A DNA stretch of 64,000 nt, from NCBI RefSeq assembly GCF_004331075.1, contig NZ_SJNX01000005.1, positions 62,001-126,000 of the forward strand, read 5' to 3'. Under the pieces are notes generated by a model that was not told where the DNA came from, made no database searches, and saw only the letters and a list, made by a program, of their open reading frames with translations. The stretch comes from Acinetobacter brisouioides. Lineage in GTDB: Bacteria > Pseudomonadota > Gammaproteobacteria > Pseudomonadales > Moraxellaceae. The translations under genes were made by a program, and so were the position numbers. Below are positions 56,770 to 64,000 of this stretch, one piece after another; the first letter of the stretch is position 1; each line of letters opens with the position of its first letter.

Positions 56770-57528
56770 TTAAAATTTAAAAACCACCCCTAAAGAAGGT
56801 GAAAAATCTACACGTTTTTTAATTACAGGGCTGCTATATTGTTGATTTGATAGATAATTTATATTCATACCACCATAAATATTCCATTTCTTATTTAAAT
56901 TATAATTAAAGTTCAAATCCATATAGGGCTGAAGACTATCTTTAGGGTGATATTCAGTTACCCCACTATTACGCGCTTCAACTGCACTTACGCCATAATA
57001 ATAATCATTATATTGACTATTACTCCATTGATAACCGAGCTCTGGGTAAAAAGACCATTTCCCAGTATTTAATTCAGCTAAATAAGAAAGTGTCGCTACG
57101 GTTCCCTTGCTTCGAGATAAAACATCTGTACCAATTTGTGCTTTAAACCCGCCAAATGGCGTAATTCGCATATAACTTGCACCAGACATGACAGACCATT
57201 TTTTTGTTTTTAAAGCGTTTAATTTTCCAGAAGGACTAAAATAACTGTCATCATAATAAGCATTTAATCTAAATTGGTTCTGATCATTATTTAAAAGATA
57301 GACCCCGAGCTCATCACCTTCCACGTAAATTTTTTTATTGTCATAGAAAATAGTAGGTAAAACACTCATCCAAACCGTTTTTCCTTTATAGGCCTGAAAA
57401 TCCAGAGAAGTATTCAGTCCTACACTCAGGGCAACAGGCTCTTCTGCATAGCTATAATTACACCAAGAATTGAGTGCTATTAAGATAAAAAAATATATCT
57501 TATTGTTTCTAGAAAATAAATGAATCAT
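56770..57528 (-). CDS. MipA/OmpV-family outer membrane protein
   Basis: 252 residues with a signal peptide (KIYFFILIALNSWCNYSYA-EEP). The mature part consists of alternating hydrophobic/polar strands typical of a beta-barrel, with YYYGVSAVEARNSGVTEYHP as the MipA/OmpV signature and a C-terminal ending LGVVFKF with terminal Phe for outer-membrane insertion. MipA proteins are scaffold or diffusion channels of unclear role. It sits at the divergent junction with the rightward operon, 320 bases away. Confidence 0.85.
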   Translation of the reverse strand: MIHLFSRNNKIYFFILIALNSWCNYSYAEEPVALSVGLNTSLDFQAYKGKTVWMSVLPTIFYDNKKIYVEGDELGVYLLNNDQNQFRLNAYYDDSYFSPSGKLNALKTKKWSVMSGASYMRITPFGGFKAQIGTDVLSRSKGTVATLSYLAELNTGKWSFYPELGYQWSNSQYNDYYYGVSAVEARNSGVTEYHPKDSLQPYMDLNFNYNLNKKWNIYGGMNINYLSNQQYSSPVIKKRVDFSPSLGVVFKF

Positions 57529-57847
57529 AAAATTAGATCAAATTTTGATTGACGCTCAAAATATATCGATTATTCTTTTTATCAATCATTTAACACAAAT
57601 CAGATACAAAAGTAAAAAATTCATTCAAATATTCTATATATTTTATTATTTAGCATAATTTCAAAATATATATTAATTTTTCAAATATTTAGCTTCTAGT
57701 ACATTGGTTACCAAAATAAATTCCACCCAGAGTTTTTAGGCTTAGGTCCGAGATAATAAGGAATATTTAAGGTTTAAGCGATATGTTGCAAATCAAATTT
57801 TCTTCAATGTGCTGAAGAAAAAAATAATTAAACGCTGTGAGGCATAT
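57529..57847. other. Divergent promoter region between mipA-like gene and rightward operon
   Basis: 320 AT-rich bases without an ORF. The promoters of both sides must lie here; I see no conserved operator. Confidence 0.4.
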
Positions 57848-58561
57848 ATGTTGCTTATCCGTCACAATCTCCCTTCTTCGGCTCAATGGCATATTCTATG
57901 TGATTTTGACGGGACGATTAGTTTAAATGATACAACAGACACATTATTAGAAACTTTTGCAAAACCTGGCTGGGTAGAAATAGAACAAGAGTGGGAACAA
58001 GGAAAGATTGGCTCCAAGATCTGTATGCAGCGTCAGATTGAATTACTCGACATGTCTAAAAATGAACTCTATCAATGCTTAGATCATATTGAAATTGATA
58101 CAGATTTTATTGATTTTGTACACATGACAACCGCACACAAGATTCCATTAACCATTGTGAGTGATGGCATGGATGTCGTGATTAAATATATTTTAAAAAA
58201 GTATGATCTTGCAGATTTACCTATTATTGCAAATCATTTGGTTCAAGTAAGCGAACGCAACTGGAAACTTGAATTTCCAAATACAAATCAGCGCTGTATT
58301 AGTCAAAGCGGAACATGTAAATGCAAAGTGGCTGAACAACATTTTCAGGAACAGATTATTTTGATTGGTGATGGTCGTTCAGACTTTTGCCTTGCGGAAA
58401 CAGCAGATTATGTTTTTGCAAAAAAATCCATGATTAATCATTGTATTGAAAAAAACATTGAGCATACTGCATTTAAATCGTTTATTGAAATTCAGGAGCA
58501 ATTGGTGCAACTGATTCATAGCGATGAAGAGCATGGTCGTTTAGCTGTGGTGACTGTATGA
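57848..58561 (+). CDS. MtnX-like HAD-family phosphatase
   Basis: 237 residues from the ATG at 57848, with GAGG six bases before; a GTG at 57809 is in frame but weaker. HAD motif I HILCDFDGTISLNDTTDTLL near residue 16, motif II TIVSDGMDVVIKYIL (Ser and following Asp) and motif IV IILIGDGRSDFCLAE are all present. This is the layout of the HAD-IB/MtnX phosphatases, which act on small phosphorylated metabolites. No other methionine-salvage gene is near, so the MtnX substrate is unlikely. It is the first of five tightly packed genes. Confidence 0.85.
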   Translation: MLLIRHNLPSSAQWHILCDFDGTISLNDTTDTLLETFAKPGWVEIEQEWEQGKIGSKICMQRQIELLDMSKNELYQCLDHIEIDTDFIDFVHMTTAHKIPLTIVSDGMDVVIKYILKKYDLADLPIIANHLVQVSERNWKLEFPNTNQRCISQSGTCKCKVAEQHFQEQIILIGDGRSDFCLAETADYVFAKKSMINHCIEKNIEHTAFKSFIEIQEQLVQLIHSDEEHGRLAVVTV

Positions 58562-59439
58562 TTTCAGATAATTCATTTTTTCTTTCTGGTAATCGTACTG
58601 GTATTTTACTGATTCATGGTTTAACAGGGACACCCAATGAAATGCGTGGGATTGCCCGTTCATTTCATCAGGCGGGTTACAGTGTTTACGGTGTTCAACT
58701 GGCAGGTCACTGTGGTGATATCGAAGATCTGGTTCAAACCCGTTGGGAGGACTGGTATGCCAGCGTATGTGAGGGTGCAAAGAAACTTAAACAGCACGTT
58801 GACCAAATTTATGTCAGTGGTTTGTCTATGGGCGCACTACTGGCTTTAAAATATGCCTCTGAACATCCTGTAAATGGTGTGATTTCTTACAGCCCGACAT
58901 TTCAGTATGATGGCTGGAGTGTTCCACTTTGGTCAAAAATTCTTGCACCAATTGCACTTCCAATTGTTTATCATTTAAATATTGGTCGCCATAATACATT
59001 TGATGAAGCTGAACCTTACGGCATTTGTAATGAGTCTCTACGTGCGCGTATTGTAAATGCAATGAACAGTGGTGATAGTAGTGAAGCTGGATTACCAGGT
59101 AATCCTTGGCATTCCTTATATCAACTGCAGCGTTTATCGCGCAATGTCAGAAAAAACTTGCATAAAATTACAGCACCCTCTCTTTGCTTGCATGCCTATA
59201 ATGATGATATTTCACATCGTCGTAATAGCCAGATTGTTTATAATCAGGTATCGGGATTGAAACAAGTCATTTGGCTTAAAAATAGTTACCATATGATCAC
59301 GATTGATAACGATCGCAAACAAGTGGTTGAAGAATCATTAAGCTTCATACAAAAAATTGATAAAAAATTGACGAATAGCAACACCAAATCATTCACTCAG
59401 TCACTAGAGCTTGAGCAAAAGTTAGGTCATATTGCATGA
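58558..59439 (+). CDS. Alpha/beta hydrolase, Est30-like carboxylesterase
   Basis: 293 residues. Oxyanion segment ILLIHGLTGTPNEMRG near residue 20, nucleophile Ser in YVSGLSMGALLAL near 93, acid Asp in LCLHAYNDDISHRRNS and His in KNSYHMITIDNDRKQV, a set typical of the Est30/monoacylglycerol-lipase-like carboxylesterases. It overlaps the HAD gene by four bases and the next gene by four (ATGA both times). The substrate is probably an acyl or ester-linked product of the same pathway. Confidence 0.88.
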   Translation: MISDNSFFLSGNRTGILLIHGLTGTPNEMRGIARSFHQAGYSVYGVQLAGHCGDIEDLVQTRWEDWYASVCEGAKKLKQHVDQIYVSGLSMGALLALKYASEHPVNGVISYSPTFQYDGWSVPLWSKILAPIALPIVYHLNIGRHNTFDEAEPYGICNESLRARIVNAMNSGDSSEAGLPGNPWHSLYQLQRLSRNVRKNLHKITAPSLCLHAYNDDISHRRNSQIVYNQVSGLKQVIWLKNSYHMITIDNDRKQVVEESLSFIQKIDKKLTNSNTKSFTQSLELEQKLGHIA

Positions 59440-59795
59440 CTCCACTTGTGATCGGTGCATGGATTATCACCATTCTGATTGATACCGTTGGACAGCTCGC
59501 TTTTAAAGCTGCTGCTTCAGAAAGCGCGGAACACTCAGGTATTGAACACTGGAAATCAATGCTAAAGCGACCATGGCTTTGGATTGGAATTTTTTGTTAC
59601 GTTTTTGAATTTGTGGCTTGGCTTGCCTTTTTATCTCTTGTGCCATTATCTGATGGCATCATGCTAGGCAGCATCAATATTGTGGTCATTATGCTTGCTG
59701 GACGACTATTTTTTAATGAAAAACTATCCAGAAATAGATTAATAGGTGTCGTTCTAATTTCGATTGGCGTCACAATTGTGGGGTTAGGCGCATGA
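59436..59795 (+). CDS. Half-size EamA/SMR-type transporter, subunit 1 (ArnE/F-like)
   Basis: 119 residues with four hydrophobic helices (VIGAWIITILIDTVGQLAFK, LWIGIFCYVFEFVAWLAFL, GIMLGSINIVVIMLAGRLFF and GVVLISIGVTIVGLG). The size and layout match SMR/ArnE/ArnF-type half-transporters, which work in pairs. It overlaps both neighbours by four bases. The next gene encodes the likely partner. ArnE/ArnF flip undecaprenyl-linked aminoarabinose across the inner membrane; a similar flippase or export role is inferred. Confidence 0.82.
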   Translation: MTPLVIGAWIITILIDTVGQLAFKAAASESAEHSGIEHWKSMLKRPWLWIGIFCYVFEFVAWLAFLSLVPLSDGIMLGSINIVVIMLAGRLFFNEKLSRNRLIGVVLISIGVTIVGLGA

Positions 59796-60196
59796 AATCT
59801 TTTTATATTATTGGCTTTTTAGTGCTCATGATGTTTGACACCCTAGCACAGATCAGTTTCAAATTTGCATCTGTACATGCCATGCCACTTTCATTTGATT
59901 TTCCTTGGCTGATTCGAGTATTTACTCATCCATGGATTTATGGGGCATTTGTCGGGTATATCGGGGCATTTTTTACCTGGATGACGCTATTAAAATATGC
60001 ACCAGTCGGCCCTGCTTTTGCAGCATCGCACCTTGAGCTGATTAGTGTCACTCTACTGTCTATATGGTTATTTAACGAACCTCTAACATTCATCAAAATC
60101 ATTGGCGCACTATTTATTATTGCTGGTGTCTTCTTTTTAGCTAGAGATGAATCTAAAACCGATGTAGAAAACATCCCTTATAACATCCATTCTTAA
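59792..60196 (+). CDS. Half-size EamA/SMR-type transporter, subunit 2 (ArnE/F-like)
   Basis: 134 residues with four hydrophobic helices (FYIIGFLVLMMFDTLAQISF, WIYGAFVGYIGAFFTWMTLL, HLELISVTLLSIWLFNEPL and IIGALFIIAGVFFLARDE). It shares the 'D-T-x-x-Q-x-x-F-K' first-helix motif with subunit 1 (DTVGQLAFK, DTLAQISFK), which supports a heterodimer. A four-base overlap joins it to subunit 1, and two bases separate it from the DegT gene. Confidence 0.82.
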   Translation: MKSFYIIGFLVLMMFDTLAQISFKFASVHAMPLSFDFPWLIRVFTHPWIYGAFVGYIGAFFTWMTLLKYAPVGPAFAASHLELISVTLLSIWLFNEPLTFIKIIGALFIIAGVFFLARDESKTDVENIPYNIHS

Positions 60197-60198
60197 CT

Positions 60199-61410
60199 AT
60201 GAATACAGAGATCCCCCCTACAAATGGTTTGCCTATTTTATTTAGGGATCTTCTTTCTTTTGGACATAAATATGATTTGGCGAGTTCAATCGCCAACCTT
60301 TTACAGATACCGACTCCAGCGCTGACTTGCTCGGGAACCGTTGCCTTGATGGTTGCCTTAAAGACGCTACAATCTATACATCCTAAAAAAAACCAAGTCA
60401 TCATTCCCGCGTGGACATGCCCATTAGTTCCATTAGCTATAGAAAAGATGGGCTTAACGCCTATTTTATGCGATCTGAAAAAAGATCATTTTGATTATGA
60501 TCTGAACGAACTCGAATTAAAAACAAACGCTAACACACTCGCAATTATTGCAACTCATATAGCGGGCCTAGTCTGTGATTTAGCGGGTATCCAACACATC
60601 GCAGATCAACATCAAACTTATGTGATTGAAGATGCGGCACAAGCCATGGGCGCTCAGTATCATCATCAAAGTGTTGGATTATTTGGAGACATCGGCTTTT
60701 TTAGCCTCGCTTTCGGTAAAGGACTCACCAGTGCCGAAGGTGGGATCTTGTTTAGTAAAAATCCAGAATTGCAGCAAAAATTACATGCCGCATGTCAAGA
60801 TTTGCCTGTGCTCAAAGACTGGGAATTGAAAAGGATGATCGAGTTAGTCGGTTATACTTTTTTGTATCGACCTTCAACACTTAGCCTGATTTATGGAAAT
60901 AGTTTACGTCGTGCTTTAAAAAATAATGATGAAATTACGGCTGTAGGAGATGATTTCGATCAGAATGACATTCCAGTTCATCGCTTAGGTCAATGGAGAA
61001 GTCAGGTTGCGGCTTCTGCGATATCCCGATTACCTGAGCATTGGCAAAAAGCACAGCATCAGGCAAGATCTAGAATTGAAAGACTCAAACAACTACCTCA
61101 CATTCAGGTTTTTGAAGAACAAACCGATAGTCGCTCTAACTTTCCATTTATTTTATTACTTACAGACCGACCTGAGTTAGCACAAGCTATTTTGGCCAAG
61201 CTATGGACTCAAGGCTTGGGTGTAACCAAATTATTTGTACGAGCGATACATCAATACCCCAATCTCGCGCATTTAAATACATCTTTGCCACAAGCAGAAA
61301 GTTTTGCGCAAAGGTGTTTTAGTATTTCTAATTCGGCTTGGTTAAATGATGGTGAATTTGAGAAGATTTACAGCGTCATTGAAAATACGATTCATTCTTA
61401 TAAAAAATAG
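60199..61410 (+). CDS. DegT/DnrJ/EryC1-family PLP aminotransferase-like protein
   Basis: 403 residues. PLP-binding features: TPALTCSGTVALMVALKTL near residue 36, VIEDAAQAMGAQYHHQSVG near 142 and the lysine in FFSLAFGKGLTSAEGG near 175, as in DegT enzymes that make aminosugars. The mid-part HRLGQWRSQVAASAISRLPE also fits. ArnB belongs to this family and acts with ArnE/F. Here too the gene follows a half-transporter pair, but no ArnA, ArnC or ArnT is nearby. The amino acceptor is unknown. Last gene of the operon. Confidence 0.82.
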   Translation: MNTEIPPTNGLPILFRDLLSFGHKYDLASSIANLLQIPTPALTCSGTVALMVALKTLQSIHPKKNQVIIPAWTCPLVPLAIEKMGLTPILCDLKKDHFDYDLNELELKTNANTLAIIATHIAGLVCDLAGIQHIADQHQTYVIEDAAQAMGAQYHHQSVGLFGDIGFFSLAFGKGLTSAEGGILFSKNPELQQKLHAACQDLPVLKDWELKRMIELVGYTFLYRPSTLSLIYGNSLRRALKNNDEITAVGDDFDQNDIPVHRLGQWRSQVAASAISRLPEHWQKAQHQARSRIERLKQLPHIQVFEEQTDSRSNFPFILLLTDRPELAQAILAKLWTQGLGVTKLFVRAIHQYPNLAHLNTSLPQAESFAQRCFSISNSAWLNDGEFEKIYSVIENTIHSYKK

Positions 61411-61702
61411 ACCTATTGCATCATAGCGTCTATGCTTTATTTTTCTCTCTAGGCAACAGAGAAAGATACTTTAAAAGCGCAAGAAGAATAAAACTGGCTC
61501 ATGAAAAAATTTCATCCACCATTTTTATTCGGCCGATTAAATAGCGCAAAATACTTACTGAACTGCCCTTAAATGGATTCATGAATATTTTAGGGTACAC
61601 ATCATCAATCTCATGTATTCCCTACGATGCCCATCTTGGCTCGACTCGCTTTTAACGATGCAAAGCCTGTTCCAGAAATAAGGTCTGCTCTTTTGATATT
61701 TC

Positions 61703-63766
61703 TTAACTGGTATATATAGCAAATTTGTGTTCTAACACTTCTTTAGGAAATGGTTTTCCCAATAAAAAGCCCTGAAATTGCTGGCAGCCTAAACGGTTGA
61801 GAATTTCCAGTTGTTCTTCAGTTTCAATGCCTTCAGCCGTAATAGTTAAACCCAAATTTCGAGTGAGCTGAATCAAGCTGGCTAAAATCAACTCGTCTTT
61901 TGAACCACGATGTAAGTCTTTAATAAAAGCTCGATCAATCTTCAATTCATTGACTGGCAAATCTTTCAAATATAAGAAACTTGAGTGACCTGTACCAAAG
62001 TCATCAATGGAGAGTTTTACACCTAACTTACGGATTTTCTGAAAAATCTCGATACTTGAGTCAATATGATGCATGGCAGTGCTTTCAGTAATTTCGATAA
62101 TCAAATGGTTTGTATCAATCTGATATTCTTCAATATACTGCTTTAAAGTTTGTATCAGTGATTTATGTTCAACTTGAACTGCCGACAAGTTAATCGAAAT
62201 TGGATAAAAGTTTTGCTCTTGTTGTTCCCACAATTGAATTTGTTTACAGGCTTGTTCCATGACCCAATACCCCAAAGGGATGATTAATCCTGTTTTTTCT
62301 GCCAAGGGGATAAACATATTTGGACCAAGCAGTCCCATTTTAGGATGCTGCCAGCGAATTAATGCTTCAACACCACAAATTTTACGGTATTTATTAAATT
62401 TCGGCTGATAAAATAAAACAAACTGATCTTCTTCAATAGCCTTAAAGAGATCATTAATCAGTTTGGATTGATGGCGTTCTTCATATTGTTCAATATTATA
62501 ACTAAAGACACTATAAGTATTACGTCCCTGCTCTTTAGATGCCAGCATCGCAATATCTGCATGCATTAATAATTCTTGCAGCTGCTCACCATGTTCAGGA
62601 TACATTGCGATACCAATACTTGCGGTAATATTAATATTACGCCCTGAAATACTAAAACCATGCTGAATATCTGACAGAATTGTCTGTGCTAATTGTTCCG
62701 CCTGAGCAACAGAAGAATGCTCGGCAATCAGCAAAAACTCATCTCCGCTAATACGTAACAATGTCTGGCGTTCTGCAATTTGATCACTGATGCGATTGGC
62801 AAATTGCACCAACAACTGATCCCCCACATGATGACCAAATGCGTCATTAATGGATTTAAAACGATCTAAGTCAATGTAGATCACCGCAATTTGCTGACGA
62901 TGCAAACGGTGCTCAGCCAAAATCATTTTGACATAATCATTTAAATACAAACGGTTCGGCAGCTGGGTTAAAGTGTCATGCGTTGTTAAGTGCGTTAACT
63001 CTTTATGAACTTCTGTCAGTTGACGATTTCGTTCTTCTAACCGTAATTCTAGTAATGCCACAAAAAATGCAGCAATCAGAATTAGGCAGGCAACAATTAC
63101 TATACCGAGTATCACAATATGACCAGATGTTGTTGTTTGGAGTAAATGGCTACTTTTTATATTAAAATGCGCCGCTCTTATGCCCACGTAGTGCATTGCT
63201 ACAATACTAAAAGCCATCGTAAAAGCGACAGATATTTTTAAGATAAAAGCATTTTTTTGCACATTTTTTAATCTAAAAGCTAACCATAAGCTCGCTCCAG
63301 ACCCAAAAATCGCAATCATGACTAAAATTCCAGTTAACAAGACATCATATTGAACTGTCTGTTTTGGAGGAATGAATGTCATCATGGTAAAATAATGGGT
63401 CAAAAAAACACCACTTCCAATACCTATAGCCCCCAAACCTAGAGCATAACGCTCAAGTTTAGGCTGCATCAGTAACCAAGTGGCGCAGAGCGCAGCGGCT
63501 AGCATACTTAAATATGACGGGAGTAACAGCCATTTATGCAGAAAAAAGCTATTTGATAATTGTATCACCCACATACCGAAAAACTGTAAAGACCACAGAA
63601 CTAATGCAGAAAAAATAACATTTATTGAAATGATAGTTTTCTTATGTTGCTGATATAAGAAAAATTTAAACAATAAGCTCTGTAATGTAATCATGGCATA
63701 GCAGATCAATATTGTTACAACCATAGCGCCCATAACCAAACTGACGTCATCATTGAGTGCTGTCAT
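61703..63766 (-). CDS. MHYT-GGDEF-EAL cyclic-di-GMP protein
   Basis: 687 residues. The N-terminal 240 form the seven-helix MHYT sensor, with LTHYFTM at 122-128 and MHYVG at 191-195 (metal-binding motif). The GGDEF domain (about 255-420) has the signature as SGDEF at 340-344, so the first Gly is Ser. The EAL domain (430-680) is well kept: VEALIRW at 466-472, ITESTAM and DDFGTGHSSF. Phosphodiesterase activity is likely; cyclase activity cannot be excluded because SGDEF variants can be active. It is monocistronic. The 292 bases between it and the DegT gene hold no gene. Confidence 0.93.
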   Translation of the reverse strand: MTALNDDVSLVMGAMVVTILICYAMITLQSLLFKFFLYQQHKKTIISINVIFSALVLWSLQFFGMWVIQLSNSFFLHKWLLLPSYLSMLAAALCATWLLMQPKLERYALGLGAIGIGSGVFLTHYFTMMTFIPPKQTVQYDVLLTGILVMIAIFGSGASLWLAFRLKNVQKNAFILKISVAFTMAFSIVAMHYVGIRAAHFNIKSSHLLQTTTSGHIVILGIVIVACLILIAAFFVALLELRLEERNRQLTEVHKELTHLTTHDTLTQLPNRLYLNDYVKMILAEHRLHRQQIAVIYIDLDRFKSINDAFGHHVGDQLLVQFANRISDQIAERQTLLRISGDEFLLIAEHSSVAQAEQLAQTILSDIQHGFSISGRNINITASIGIAMYPEHGEQLQELLMHADIAMLASKEQGRNTYSVFSYNIEQYEERHQSKLINDLFKAIEEDQFVLFYQPKFNKYRKICGVEALIRWQHPKMGLLGPNMFIPLAEKTGLIIPLGYWVMEQACKQIQLWEQQEQNFYPISINLSAVQVEHKSLIQTLKQYIEEYQIDTNHLIIEITESTAMHHIDSSIEIFQKIRKLGVKLSIDDFGTGHSSFLYLKDLPVNELKIDRAFIKDLHRGSKDELILASLIQLTRNLGLTITAEGIETEEQLEILNRLGCQQFQGFLLGKPFPKEVLEHKFAIYTS

Positions 63767-64000
63767 TTCATATACCCAAATTTGTTTTTGTAATTGGCCT
63801 GCTTTTTTTTCAAAAGCCTATTCATAAAAACCAGAAAAAACATGATTAGATGTTAACAGAATCATTTTTAGCGCAAATTCAAAGTAGATATCACGGTTAT
63901 TTCAAAATTTAATTCTTATTTAATATTAATCTGTTTTAGTTTAAAAAAATACTCCTAAGCTAGTTTATTTAAAAATTCACTTCGTTTCATATTTCCAGCA
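63767..64000. other. Right-end region upstream of the GGDEF-EAL gene
   Basis: 234 AT-rich bases to the window edge. They include the leftward promoter of the GGDEF-EAL gene; no other feature is visible. Confidence 0.4.

Noticed and set aside
57848-58561. MtnX of the methionine salvage pathway
   Set aside because: The HAD layout fits, but no other salvage gene (mtnA, B, D, W) is in the neighbourhood, and the operon partners point elsewhere.
59436-61410. arnBEF polymyxin-resistance operon
   Set aside because: Only ArnE/F-like and DegT-like proteins are present; ArnA, ArnC, ArnD and ArnT are missing, so no arn symbols were given.

Overview
The window looks like a chromosomal segment of an Acinetobacter-type gammaproteobacterium (Moraxellaceae). 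The genus call is an inference from the low GC content, the three-gene split NAD(P) transhydrogenase, the gcvHPT operon behind a tandem glycine riboswitch, and the general gene content. No tRNA, rRNA or CRISPR array was seen.

Left core (1 to about 27.6 kb, housekeeping). It starts inside a tricarballylate oxidation locus (partial tcuB, tcuA, a LysR regulator). Next come pntB/pntA2/pntA1, a DMT exporter, and a SoxR-type regulator divergent from a RidA-like/MFS operon with a textbook 18-bp sox operator between them. A HEPN-like protein, the glycine cleavage operon and its riboswitch, an IS5-type transposase relic, an MscS-like channel, dusA, tcdA, acnA, a TatD-family hydrolase, two paralogous lipoproteins and prfC (RF3) follow.

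Genomic island (27549 to 50314, about 22.8 kb). A tyrosine-recombinase element sits in the 5' end of prfC. prfC is intact because the element supplies a new start and upstream region. The displaced original start (24 codons plus its upstream region) survives at the far end next to the integrase. Cargo: a secreted protein; a Fic protein with a possible VbhA-like antitoxin ORF; and one leftward operon hsdM-hsdS-RelA/SpoT-like-hsdR-fic (type IC restriction-modification with an embedded alarmone-synthetase-like gene). After these come a recombination module (RDF-like, YqaJ exonuclease, DUF932), several unknown genes, three inovirus-Gp2/YagK-like proteins around an AT-rich repeat region, an AlpA-like regulator and the integrase. 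hsdS carries two tandem repeats side by side: three 12-nt TAEL units as in the EcoR124 family, and 7.6 units of a 10-nt repeat. A one-unit change in the 10-nt repeat stops the protein after the first half, and an ATG for the second half lies just downstream.

Right core (50.4 to 64 kb). kup is followed by two divergent gene sets. The leftward set is MipA/OmpV, a class III aminotransferase, a FemAB/GNAT-like acyltransferase and an arginase-fold protein. The rightward set is a tightly coupled operon: HAD phosphatase, alpha/beta hydrolase, two half-size EamA/SMR transporters (ArnE/ArnF-like) and a DegT aminotransferase. Together they look like an unassigned envelope or small-molecule pathway. A MHYT-GGDEF-EAL protein ends the window.
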